Source: Reticulitermes speratus (Eukaryota; Arthropoda; Insecta; Blattodea; Rhinotermitidae). From it: DNA of 64,000 nucleotides. Shown in pieces: positions 30,798-43,600 of this stretch. Made by a program: the position numbers and the translations under genes. How positions within the stretch are numbered: position 1 is the first letter of the stretch; the number at the start of each line of letters is the position of its first letter. The stretch lies in NCBI GenBank assembly GCA_021186555.1, contig JAJKFL010000006.1, forward strand, positions 4,802,715 to 4,866,714. Direction: 5' to 3'. A model generated the notes under the pieces. The model saw nothing but the letters and a program-made list of their open reading frames with translations. It was not told the origin of the DNA and searched no databases.

Positions 30798-31015
30798 TGC
30801 TTAGTCGTCCTCTTCAACCTTCCGGTGTCGAGGTTCACACGAGGGATCTCCATGCAGATCTATCCATAGCCTTTTTCCTGGCCTGCCTCCAGTCCACTCC
30901 TCTCTCCTGGAGTCCTCTCCTTACATTTTCTTCCCACTTCACTCTTGGTCTTCCTCTCTTCTTCCTTCCTTCTGGTCTTGCTTCAAACACGAACAACACT
31001 AACTGTTCATAAACC
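30798..31015 (-). mobile_element. Non-LTR retrotransposon C-terminal fragment
   Basis: Minus translation includes KRGRPRVKWEENVRRGLQE and DWRQARKKAMDRSAWRSLV, the final block of insect non-LTR polyproteins. Confidence 0.7.
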
Positions 31016-31379
31016 ACATTTTTGCCTTACATATACTGGTACACACATACGACAAATATTGAATTTGCACTGCATTTAAACTAGTGATAAATGACACACT
31101 TAAATAAAAATGTATATCACTTTTACTTTTAGTATAACTTTTAAAAATGAGCTGGTAATTAAAATACAAGCTGATTCACAGGACATCATGGGTCATCCAC
31201 TGGCAGTGGATGGAGAAAATCATCTCCACACATGAATGATACCTGCTGATGCATTAAATAAACAGGCACTGAGAGATGACAAGGAGTGGTCATCCATCTT
31301 GGAAGATAAGTGGTAGACAAACAGTCACCATAATTACAAATGTCATGCAAGGCCTTGGATTTGGGCGTTTTTTTTTTGC

Positions 31380-31500
31380 ACAAGCCAAGCAACAGAGAAA
31401 GGATATCAGATATGAAACTTGATAACCAGAAGGAAAGAGACCACATGGAAGACCCAGATATAGATGGCAGGATAATATTCGTGAGTTATAAAGAACAGTG
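31380..31500 (+). mobile_element. Small non-LTR C-terminal fragment
   Basis: One frame reads HGRPRYRWQDNIREL, the conserved GRPR.RW.DNI block. Confidence 0.5.
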
Positions 31501-32564
31501 CATAGATGTGTAGTGGTTCATTTGGCCAGTGACAAGTTCCTGCGAACATGATCACGAACCTTTCAGTCAAATAGAAAGCAGGAACTTTGTTGAACCACCT
31601 GACAAACTCTTGGCTTTGGAAGGACTTTTCTAAAAGCAGTTAGTTTCCAGGATGTAAAAAGCGAATGCATGTGTCTACTTCGCTCACATTCTAGATAAAC
31701 TAGGTTATCCAAAAAATAATTAATCAGGTCACTGTCATGTCTGGCTGAGACAGACTTCCTGACAGCCCCAATATGCCGCAGTAAACATGCGGAAACTGTG
31801 ATTAAGTGTGACCCAATTTTATCGTGATTAAATTTGGTGCTACACTGCCCTGATTTTAAACTGCTCAGAGGATACATTTTGTTATGCAGGCCATTGCACT
31901 ACAAATTATAAAGCTCCCCTTTCTGCGGTTTTATTGACCCTCATATTACTTCCAAATAATATCCTCAGCCATGTACGAGTTGGTGATAATACAGTGATTA
32001 TCCTCAGTCGTGTGTTCTCCAGTTAACTATCAGTGCAAAATTCAGTTAATTATAGTTTAACGAATACTTCTGTCAGTAGCTCAGATTATGTATGATAAAA
32101 TGGTAGGAAGATTAGCAAATAATAAACTGGAAAATATGTGAAGTGGTTGTGGCCCGACATGAGACACTATCCTGACATCACCTTGGAGCGACTAAGAGAG
32201 CCACAAAACGCCTCATCCAGGACATCTGGTGTCCTGGTCAATATTCACACGTTTGGTTTTCTTGTGTTACTTTATAAAAGACTATAAAATCTTCTACACA
32301 AATTATGAAGATGCCTCCTGTTTTTACACATTAAATTACTTGTACTCCTCTAGTAACACTTACTGTTCCAGCAACTTTACACAAGAAGCATTACTGCACG
32401 AACCAACTTGCTCAGCACCAGCGGAAGACCGTGTCTCAGTCTTGTAATAATGTTTTCATATACCATTTTGGTTACGATGCATGTTTTTGTTTTTAGGGAA
32501 GTGAGGATTCAGAAATGAATAAACACCATTTCTGAGCACACAACAATAACTTGTATTTACTGTA

Positions 32565-32712
32565 CGTATTTTGTTTTGTAATTGTGTATAGTTTGTTTTG
32601 TATTGTTATTTTTATGTATATTTATATGTCCATTTGTATTGTGTGTACTAGTGTAACGACTACTGCCACAGGGTGAAAACCCAATTGCAGTAAATAATAA
32701 TAATAATAATAA
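32565..32712 (+). mobile_element. Retroposon 3' end with (AAT)n tail; parent of the 49-bp minisatellite
   Basis: Ends in GTAAATAATAATAATAATAATAA. Its 32632-32680 segment is a single copy of the 49-bp unit amplified at 57906-59472, and the flanks match there too. Confidence 0.7.
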
Positions 32713-33574
32713 AAATGGGAAGAAACACAAGTCTTAAGGTCAAAGGACACGACAGGGAAATAATAATTCATAACACAGACCAATGGTATATAATATTATG
32801 TCAACTGTTATCACAGATATCAATATTCAACAAGGCAAGATTCTGGACAGCAAGTTTAAAATTACAAATAATACAAAATTTTATAAACAATAGCAATAAT
32901 AATCACAGATGATCAAGGAAAAGAACAGTGAGCTGTACGAGCTGTACTATGAAAGGTTTAACAGGGAGTATTTTGTATCGTGACACTCGGCACTGCACAG
33001 CAGGTAGCATCTTTGGTCTCTATGCAAGAACGATGTCACCTACTCTATGTCGAGCAAGCTGGCAATAACAAAATACTCTCTGTATAAGCTGCTGTTGAAG
33101 TAATTATGAACCAACAACACCATAAGACAAAGTTCACCAAGTTCATAAATACAAAATCAATCATGGAACCCTTATTCAAGTGAGTCGTGTACTTTATGTC
33201 ACTCTTCATATTATGATGTTCTATTTGAGGGTTATTCCAATGAACTGACTCTACACGTCTATCACGTTTTGTGAAAGTGACATTGCATATTTCAACAGAT
33301 GCAGTGTGTTGATACTGGTAACCATCTACCAGATTACATGCCACTGCAACCCAGAAGGCTATAATGTTAATATTCACGCCACGAGAATGTCAAAATCACA
33401 TGAAGTTTTGTGATCCACCGACACGTTCAGACACCCGTCACAGATTTTGGCTGGCAAGAGATAAACATGATGTAAAAGAAAACATCTGGGAAAATGCACA
33501 TTGGTTGGTTGTACTTATAACATAAAGGCGCCATATTTACAGACAAAATATTTTTTTTTTAAATACATACGAGA

Positions 33575-33577
33575 TCC

Positions 33578-33619
<42 letters not shown>

Positions 33620-33630
33620 TACATCCATAA
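33575..33630. repeat. (CA)n microsatellite
   Basis: About 20 CA units followed by CATACATACATCC. Confidence 0.95.
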
Positions 33631-33654
33631 AATAGAATATTTCAGGCTTTCAAC

Positions 33655-33905
33655 ATGATTCACCAATAATGTGCATCCTGAGGTTTCAGGTCATCTAGGA
33701 TGCAACGCTGCGTAACTGGGCGAGTGGTCTCTGACGTTTCAGAAGAACATGCCTTCATTTTCCACAGACAAGCAGTCATTCTTCTCAGGCTGCTGTAACC
33801 TGAAGACAAAGGCACCACAATCCTTTGAAACCCTTGGAACCACACATGCAGCAACATGGCATCCCATCCCAGAACACCTGAATCCTCAGCACCACCACTA
33901 TGAAA
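33655..33905. repeat. Palindromic family K, both halves, diverged
   Basis: Left GTTTCAGAAGAACATGCC; right CCTGAAGACAAAGGCACCAC, GAAACCCTTGG and ACATGGCATCCCATCCCAG. Confidence 0.55.
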
Positions 33906-34170
33906 CCCCTTTAGAACTGACTACAAAAAATACCTACCTTATGTTGGTATCACTGCCAGAATTCAAGTGGTGGGTATCAGAGGCAACATCCATCCCGAAA
34001 TAATGATACTGCAAGAACAGTGTGGTTGAAGATACAGGCATCTGCATGTTATGTTTGTAACAGCCACATATACACATCATGTCAGCCATCTTACGAGGAT
34101 CACAACATTAAGTTGGTAACACCAGCACTAAGCTGTTTTGTTATCGGCGCCCCTGATAATACTATTTGTA

Positions 34171-34620
34171 TCAAATTGTTGTGGAAGTGACAGGAACTTC
34201 CTGGTCTTGCTGCTGGTTGCACTGATTCAGGACCGCCTCATCTTGTGTATGGAACACCGACTGCATCTTAGACTCGGCAGGAAACACCACATGATACATG
34301 CCACCCCTCTCACTCGCACCGACACCACCAGTATTACCATCACCAGCAACATGTTGGTCTAAGGACACTGGAACTGGCATTACAATGATCTCAATCGTTG
34401 GAACATTGTCCCCAGTCTTGATGCTCTCTTCCAATTGTACATCTCGTTTACTCCGTCCCCTCAATCTGGCCTTTCGGATACCTCTCCTTGCCACCTGCTG
34501 TAGCCGAGGCCGGGCTTCAGTCTGTTGCAGGTTATTTACCTGTATAACGCCATTCCCATCGACCTGTTCCTGTGAAGATTTGCACTCATGTGCTGTTAAT
34601 AACGTCTTCTTCTTAAAGCC
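34171..34620 (-). CDS. ZNF341-like exon 12 (last)
   Basis: Completes the final finger (second half [13 protein letters not shown], Cys replacing the last His), then about 130 residues without a fold, rich in Gln, Val and Asp, ending TSTTI and a stop. Acceptor TTGTAG; phase 0. Confidence 0.87.
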   Translation of the reverse strand, partial: GFKKKTLLTAHECKSSQEQVDGNGVIQVNNLQQTEARPRLQQVARRGIRKARLRGRSKRDVQLEESIKTGDNVPTIEIIVMPVPVSLDQHVAGDGNTGGVGASERGGMYHVVFPAESKMQSVFHTQDEAVLNQCNQQQDQEVPVTSTTI

Positions 34621-37600
34621 CTACAAGAAAGATACACAATGTTCACATTAATGGACCTTATGACATCAGAAATCTGACACTTAATCGGACGCAGTAAACT
34701 GAAGAAGCATACAGACTGTCCAGCCAGCCTCCTATTCAATAAGTATGAGGGGTTCTTTCCCGGAGGATACAGCAGCTGAGGTACGAAGCTGTCCTCTCAC
34801 CTTCGTCTAGGGTCGAGGTTAAGCATGAACTGAGCCATAACTCTACTCTCCCCACATGCCTTTATGGTGTGCACAAGGACAACCTTACCACTACCTTACA
34901 AAGTTTCTCCTTGTACACTGTGTTTCTTTTTTTCGCTGTCCTGAGCACCACAGCAGTCAAGTGATATTCCAGTGAATGCAGGTTTCTATGCAATACAGAT
35001 GCTGTGCAGGGCTGGGATAGCTCAGTCGGTATAGCGATTACGCTATGAGCTGGACGGTTCGGGGATCGAATCCCGTGGGGGCGAGATTTTCAGCACCAGT
35101 CCAGACCTGCTCTGGGGCCTATCCAGCCTCCTGTACAACGGGTACTGGGTCATTCCCGGGGGTAAAGCGGCTGGGGCGTGGTGTTGACCACCCACCCACA
35201 TCTACCGCCGAGGTTAAAGAAAGTGTAGAGCTATACCTCTACTCCCCCTCTGGGCCTTCATGGCCTTTTCTAGGGTGAACTTTACCTTTTACAGATGCTG
35301 TGCTCAGTGTGACAATAAAAGAAAGACCCTGTGTATCACAAGCATAAGCATACATGTGATTTCAAGTTATCACAGCAGATGGTATCAACATTACAGTTGG
35401 TTGGAATGTGACACCAAGTAGTCTTGTAGACAGTAACAAGGTTTAAAAGGAATCTGCTGTCTCTGGGAAACATCAGATTCCTTTGAAATGCTTGTATCTG
35501 TCTACCAAACTACATGGCATCACACCCCAAAGGGCTTTAATCTTGTTTTTCTGCATTTCGTTATAAATTCTGCATTCAATCATAACGGACATCTTATAGA
35601 CTTTTTTTTCCTGACTTATAAACATCTCAAATGCCTTACTTTTACTAACATGCATCTTCCTAGAGCAAATGCCAGGGAACACAACAGAACGTGATACGCA
35701 CCATGCCACAGTGTTGGCATGTATGGAGAGCTACTTGGTGATGTGTTCTATCATGCTGGCGCAGCTGTGTCTGACGCTGGAATGTCTTGTTGCACATCCT
35801 GCACTGCAAGGATGGACGCACCGAACTATGGGTCAGGATGTGCAGTTTTAGTTTATCTGCAATGACAATTATTCTGTTTATTAATAGATCATGAAATGTT
35901 CTGGAACCACAAAGTTAGCACATCAGGAACACACCTGACTTACTTTTGGAATATTCTAAACTGATTTCACAATCTAGTTCCCTCAACAGATTTCTAGTTC
36001 ATCTATTCATTCATTCATTTACTCTTACTGTTATCATGTTTACCTTGTCTATTAAACTCTTTGGGACAACCCAAATATGAGCGGAATGGACATTTGAATT
36101 TCTTTACAGTCTGATGGATCAGCAAATGCCTCACAAGCTTGTCCTTGCGATTGAATGCCCCTGGACAATGCTGGAAAAATAACAGGTAAAACTAATACAA
36201 ACCACAAGAATTAAGGTTTCTTCAAATATTACAAAACAGAAATCCCATGTGTCAGATATCATCCAAGTTCACACCAAATCAGCAGCAACATACGTGTGTG
36301 ATATGAATATACATTCGGTTTACTGAATACTATATTAATAATATGGTCTCCGGGCAAAAACTCTGATTTTCCTAGACCTGAATTCTTCTTCTTCTTCTTC
36401 TTGTGGCATTACAGTCCTTGGTGGACCGGACCTTAGCCTCTTCTAAAATAGACCTGAATTCAATTGAAGAAAATTCTTTCTGGCATGCAGTTTTTCATTT
36501 TTATGTTAATGTGAAACAGAATTCATGTTAATGCCAAGAATAATGAATGACCTGTTCATACCTGACATACATAAGGTTTGTGTGAGCTGTGTGTGAGCAT
36601 GTGTGTGTTTAGATATTGTTCAGTTCGGAAGCCCTTGCCACACTGCTGGCAGGTGAATGACTGGGCTGTCCCGTGTGTAGGAAGATGTCTTCGCAGGTAG
36701 CGCTCACATGCAAATACCTTCCCACAGTGCACACATGGGTAACTGTGGGTGCTGATTGCCATGTGATGGTCCAGAGACTCAGGAGACGAGAACTTGCTTT
36801 TGCACTTCACACAACGATAAGACCTTGGAGGAGTCAAATATATAATGTTAATACTGACAATATTTCAAACTATGAGCAAGCTCACTCAATCTATAACACT
36901 TCTGACTTGTATCTTATAGCAGCCTAGTTTGCATATAGTCTGGGACACAAGAGTGTCTTGATGTGTATTTTTATAGTTGTGCTCATTTTCTCCATGTAAT
37001 TGCTGGGACATTACTTAGTAAGGCCATAACAGCTTCCTCCCACATCCTTCCAATTCATTATTCATTACCATCCCATCATTCCATGCCATACAGTCTGAAT
37101 TACTCATTGTCATTAAATAGGCTACACACAGTAAAATTTATCAATAAATAAAATTTTTTTCAAGTGTTCTTATTCACCTGGTGCCAACTTTCGGTGGTGC
37201 AGTCTTTGCGTTGTGGCTGTACTGATGGATACCGACATCCGCCAACGTGTGGAACTGCTTACTGCAGACATGGCACCGATACAACACTTCATTACAGTGG
37301 AATTGTGTGTGTGTCACAAATGTGTCCAGATCAGAAAATGTCTGTTGGCAGTTTTTCTGGATACACTTATATACCTGCAAGTAACAAGAAACAACAAACA
37401 TATTCCAAAGTTTAGATCAAAGTGATAATGCCATTAATTTAGTATTAACCCTTTCCTATCCACTTCATTTCCAAATCCTATCAGCTACAAATTATCTTGC
37501 AAGAAAACAAAATAAAATAAAATAAAAAAATAAAAAAAAACTTTCGTATGAAAAAACTATAATATAAGTTTTAAAACTTTCGCGGCGACATGATTCAATA

Positions 37601-40600
37601 TAGTTTTCTCGGGCGCACAGCCGCGTCAATTCGTTTGAATACAACGTTTCGGGACTAGCTCCGTCCCCATCCTCAGGCAAAACTGATTTGCCTGAGGATG
37701 GGACGGAGCTAGTCCCCGAAACGTTGTATTCAAACGAATTGACGCGTCTGTGCGCCCGAGAAAACTATATTGAAAAAACTATAAGCCTACTGCCATTTGT
37801 TGTTCCTATGCATAAATTACTAGAACAGATGTCACAGAGAGTAAAGAACATAAATATAATTCTCAACATACGATCATGTGATGGTAAATTCTTACGTTGT
37901 TGGTACAAGGCTTTCAAGTGAGGACAGGACCGGGTTAGATGTAGTAGAATAACCGAATCCTTGGAAACATGACTTCCTCATTGTTTATTCAATGATGTAT
38001 GAACAGCAGAGATAACGTAATACTGCAGAGAGGTAAGGTTTCTCCTGTCAGAGTTAGAAAATTGTATGTGTACTCAAGAAATACGTGATGGGTAAACAGC
38101 CAAATATATACTAAACATGATGTTCCATACTTTAAGATTATCAAACTAGGTTGATCACAGAATGAAATAATTCTTCATAAACTTACATATTGTTGACTAA
38201 TTTGTACCTACCATACAATCAATGTACTACATACTGAAATCAGTGTCTTCAATGTTAAGAAAATTTATTTACATACTTTTCTGTTATTATGTTCAATCAG
38301 ACGAGGCAGAATGACTGGGCAACACATGCTTTGAAAACCATATGCGCAAAACTTATTGCCTGGATAAATGAATATTTTTTTTACAATACATGGAAATCAA
38401 TAAAATTTTCTCGAGCTAGCAGCCACGTCAGGCGGCTGGTGACTATGAACACTGATGGTTCTTGAAGCATTGCTTTACTCACCGTTCAACCACCTGACAG
38501 TGGCGCTAGCCACAGAAACGTCTATTGAAATCAGTCACTGTGAAAGCTTCAGATTATATACTACACGGAAAGTTTCATCAGCAAAAGAGTATGAAGATTT
38601 TAAAGCCAGAATCTGAGACTGCACCAGTAATCACTCTTACCTTCTGATGTGAATGCAGTTTCATGTGCGTCTTGAGTTCATAGTATGACTCAAACCTTGT
38701 AGAACAGTACTGGCAAACGTAAGATCTGTCAACCATCAGCTCCACTTCAGGATCTGAGTCCTACACAGAACAATTGCCTTCTGATCAAAGTATACACACA
38801 GCGTGAATATCATGGCTTGTTCACTCCTCTACAGATCTGGTGCTCCAGAGCTGATCAGAATCTTACCTTATCTGATGTTGCTGCCTCAGCATCTCTCCTG
38901 GCAACAGGTTGGATTGGTTCTTTGGGAAGTGTTTGGTTCAGCCCATGCGGCCAGACTTTGTGTGTGGCCATGTGCTTCTTCACGTTAGATTTTTGCGAAA
39001 AGGCGCGCCCACACACAACACACTGAAAGGGTTTCTCACCTGTGTGGCTTCGCAAGTGTTGCTGCAGGTCAAAGTTCTTGGCAAACTGTTTGCTGCAGTA
39101 CTTACACTTCAGCTGTGAACAAACCAAGTGACATAACAACAGAAGGCAGAAACATGCTACTCTATCTTGTTACCACTTACAATGATGGTCAGAACCTGCA
39201 TTGTGTTTATCTGCTGTTTATTTAATGACAGCCAGGAGCACAGATTATCAAATTACACAGCACTCAGTGGTAGGATAAATAAATTATGGATTAGAAACAA
39301 AGTGAAAGAACATGATCTGGGCCTAATTTAAGGTACTATCCAGACATCTGTCTGGAGATATTTAGGAAAACAACAAAAATACTTAATACAGGTAGCCAAC
39401 CTCAGTTGAAAATTGAAGATGTGTCCTCCAAAACAAGAAGCAGAAGTGCTGCCCACTAAAATGTGACAATCAGCAAGACAGTGAGTGGTGCCCGCTCTTG
39501 CTCTAAACTGTCTTCCTCTACTAAAGCTATTACTGAAAATATTTTAACCCACAAACAGTGTCATGTAAGGATTCAGGTTTTCACGGTGGTATTTATACAA
39601 CTTTTGGGTTTTCTCACTCAAATTCTGGGGTTGTGTAGCAGTCATACAAAGTTTTCCGAAGTTTTCAGAGAACATAATGCATAGAACCTTTGGCATAGAC
39701 ATGACACAGTGGTGAACAGGTGGGGGCGGAAAGCTAATCAATTGGACGTCACAGACATGGTCACCATGTTGAGACAATGGCAAACTATTCAAAATGTACT
39801 CAATGTTGTTACTTTCTGTAGTATAATATATACACATATTTATATTTGTATCAAGTGCATCATATTATTATGACTATTATTAAACCTTGGTCACCAGAAA
39901 TCTACAAAACTATACCAGTGTATACCTTTAGAGTTTTTGTTGCATGCTGAACGTCATTACTATCCTCCACCTTCACTGGCTGCGGTGTCTGTGGCTCCAC
40001 GATACTGCTGAGCAAAAGTTCTGCATCCCCAGTTGTGGACTGCGTCTGCTGTGTTACGATATCCTGTGTCGTGAATTCCACAGTGCCAGTGGTGGCATCC
40101 AGGAACTCCAGTTTGGCTTCTGCGTTGCTGCAATACTCAACAATCTTGCTGTTGCCATTGCTCAGATCTGTCTCTGCCTGCTGCTGCTGTTGTTGCTGGA
40201 TGTCACCCGCAGCTACAAACGACCCCTCGGTGAGAATGATGGGCTGGCCTTCAAGCGTTGTCACACTAAGGTTACTGCCTGTCCCTACACCTGACAGAGA
40301 CTTGAGTGAACTGCTCGGTTCAACAGGAGAAGTTAGAAATGTTCCAGTCTGTATTACATGTGACAGGGAAGGAAGAACCTGTGAAAAAAAAATCTTGAAA
40401 TGAGAACTTAGTAATGTTACAGCTTCCATTACATGCAGCACAGGAGGACGAATGTACGGAACATGCTCTTATACTGGTATGCTACAAATATGCCAGCTTG
40501 TATTTCATGGGGCAAGAAATGAGAACCAGCGGAACACTTTTAAACTAATAAGTTGGAAATGTTTTGTGTGAAATTTAAGTTCTTGCAGTTGTGACTGTAA

Positions 40601-43600
40601 AGATTACCATCTACGAGGAAGTGACACCATGTAGACTGGCCGATGCGTAATAACGTTTCAGAACAGCCTACCAGCTCCATCAACAGATCAGATAAACTAC
40701 CATGATGATGGAGACAAAACATTTATATCTACCAGACTACCTAGTGTCTCATCCTAGAAGACAGTAATCTTCAAACAGATGTTCAAAATTTTACTACACA
40801 GTACCGATCAACAACTCATGAAACACAATTTATAATTATCACCTTCAATGAAACCACAAGTACACAACAAGTACGGGTAGTTTTCTAAAGCTATCTGCAA
40901 ATGCACACTTTTTACTAAAATGATTTCCTTATTACAAAATTCACAACTTCCTAAATACTTTCATGTACTACACTTCCCGTTTCTGCCAGAATATTTAAAA
41001 ACTTCAATCACAGCTAAACTTTATGATGTACCATATTCAATCCACTAAAAGGTTTCCAGTCCACATACATAACAAAAACTTGGAGCAGGCAAAAGTTTTG
41101 ATTTCAAATACCAGCCACTCTGCAATCCCTTGCTAATCACAGAGGTTATGTTCCTTAAAAAAAAAAACTACAACTGGCAAAACTACACTTAGAAAGACAA
41201 AAGCCATATAGCAACTCAGGTTAGGAAAGCTCTCAATACTGTCAAAGTCTAAACAGCCTTCCTTTCACTAAATACTAGAAGTATATAATTATACTAAACA
41301 AAAAGAACATATCACAATGCTAATCTGGAAACTAGAAAAAACTTGTTTTGATGCCATTAGAACTCTGCAACTAGCAATGTGGATCTTTTGGTGCACAGCC
41401 ACCAAATACTGCAGCTAGCAGTACTGAATACAAGAGGGAAAAAGGAAATACTTGGAATCTGTGGTTAGCAAGGATTTGCACTATATGTGACAAATTGACT
41501 TAACAGATTAAGGAAGGTGTAAACATTCAGATTTCTTTCTACATTTTTCCAAGAACCTGAAAAATCATCTGTCTCAAAAATCACATGTAAATAGCAGGCA
41601 TGGAAAACTTAAAGTTCTCTAAAAAGAACATTTCATGCTATTACAAACATGATGTCAAAACTGGCAACAGGCCCTAAAGAAACAGACAAACAAAACCACT
41701 GTATAAAAAACAGTCCTTAAAAATCTTAAACATGTATTTGGTTCTGTACTTCCATTTTCTACAATAAAATCAGTGGGAAATATGAACTTGCATGTGATCC
41801 AGTGCTGAGATTGAGGGCACCATGGTCAATGCTGAAATTCAGAATGTCCGAGTCACTCAGAATGATGGGTTGCCCAACCTCCGTCTCACATTCCTGCAGT
41901 GTGGGTGCATAGGCATTTCCACCTCGTTCATCTCCTTCAGGCTGACCTCGATCCAGTGAGAGACTAAACTGCCTTGCTCCTTCACTGGAGAACCTGTAAA
42001 ACACTCTATACAATCCCAAGGCATACATATCCCACAAATCCAATCATGCCGAAATATTATTAATATTCTGAAGACAGTTGTTTATAAGGATTAAACTCAA
42101 TAAAACAAAATACAGTCCAAAACATTCATCTAATTATTACCATTTTTAACCTTATGACTAATTAAATTATACCCACAATGTAATTCACAGTCGTCCAACA
42201 ACTTCCGCATAATTGGACACAGACATGAGACACAAGCTGCTGTGGAAAATATCTTCACCTAAGAGGAAGTAACAGAATGCTGGCGAAAACTGCATATTAA
42301 GGGCCTCATGTTCTGCATGTCACACACAATATGAGGTGCTGAATGAAAGTAATGCCTCCTATTATTTTTTATCAGGAACTAGCTACACCTCTACTCCCCC
42401 TCTGGGCCTTCATGGCCTATTTTAGGATGAACTTTACCTTTACCATAATTACAATTATAACAAAATTTACATATATCATGGGTACATCCTTTCAAATTAT
42501 TTTTCCACAAAGTCTCCTTCATTATCCACATTGTTTCCACCTTTGCATGAGACACTGTATACTGCTTGCATAAAACTCTTTGCTGAAGCATCTGAGCTTT
42601 TCATGTATGCTGTGTTTCAGCCCAATGTCGTCTGCCAAATGGCATCCTCGGAGTGCATCCTTCAGGGGGCCAAAAAGATGGAAGTCAGCGGAATCAGGAC
42701 AGTAGCAAGGATGAGAAAGAACTATCCACCCCATTGTTGGAATTGCCTCCGTAGTGCAGTCCGGCGTTGTCATGCAAGAGGACGACTTGATTCATCTTCC
42801 AGTTTGGCTGAACCCTTTGAATTTGTTGTTTTAACTTCTTTAATGTCTGCACATACCACTCTCTCCAAGAATCCCAGTAACAAGATTCCTTCACTGTCCA
42901 AGAAGTTGCTGCAGTGGCTGGTCGGCCGCTGCAGGGCCTGTCACCAATGTCCTATTCACGGCTCTTAAAATGATCCATGCCATCCTCACCATATATGCTT
43001 CCTGGATGTCTGTGACTCTCTATTGGACTGGAGTCTTCCACAGCGTAAAATTCAACCACCACTCTCTGCCTAGTATGTATGTCCACAACATCCACCATTT
43101 TGCAGTGCTACTGTGTTGAACACATGACTGACTGGAATACCGATGATTCTGGTGGAGATGGACAGCGTCGCTATCCGGTGGGTAAGCCAAGAAACTCTAC
43201 CCAGCACTATATTAAAAAAAAAAAACACACACACACACAGGAGGCATTGCTTTTGTAATGACCTTTGTATTGTTAGAATGATCAAATGGAGGAGAATGGG
43301 ATTGGAAGGGCAAGTGACACACATCAAAGAAAAGGCAAATGCACGCAGGTTTTTGGTGGAAAAACCTGAAGGAAAGAGATGGTTTGAAAGACTGAGAAAA
43401 GAGTATGAGTATATTAAAATTAATTTTAAATAGTATCGGAGTGTGTGGACTGGATTTGTGTTGCAGAGGTCAGGGACCAGCTACAGGTTTGCGAACAAAG
43501 TAATGAACCTTCAGGTTCCACACAATACACGCAATTTCCTGACTACAGAACTCTTAGCTTTTCAAGGCGGACTTTGCTCCTTCCCTTACTGTCTTATATA

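Larger units (their letters stand above)
37549..37784. mobile_element. Foldback element 2 with 14-bp target-site duplication
   Basis: Insert 37563-37770 lies between TGAAAAAACTATAA at 37549-37562 and 37771-37784. It is a palindrome of roughly 85-bp arms around a short centre near 37681-37690. Each arm has a hammerhead-like motif (37644-37676 minus, 37692-37725 plus). Sequence is otherwise unrelated to foldback 1. It sits in an intron of the ZNF341-like gene. Confidence 0.85.

Noticed and set aside
34138-34651. Plus-strand ORFs opposite the last ZNF341-like exon
   Set aside because: Antisense shadows of a confirmed exon.
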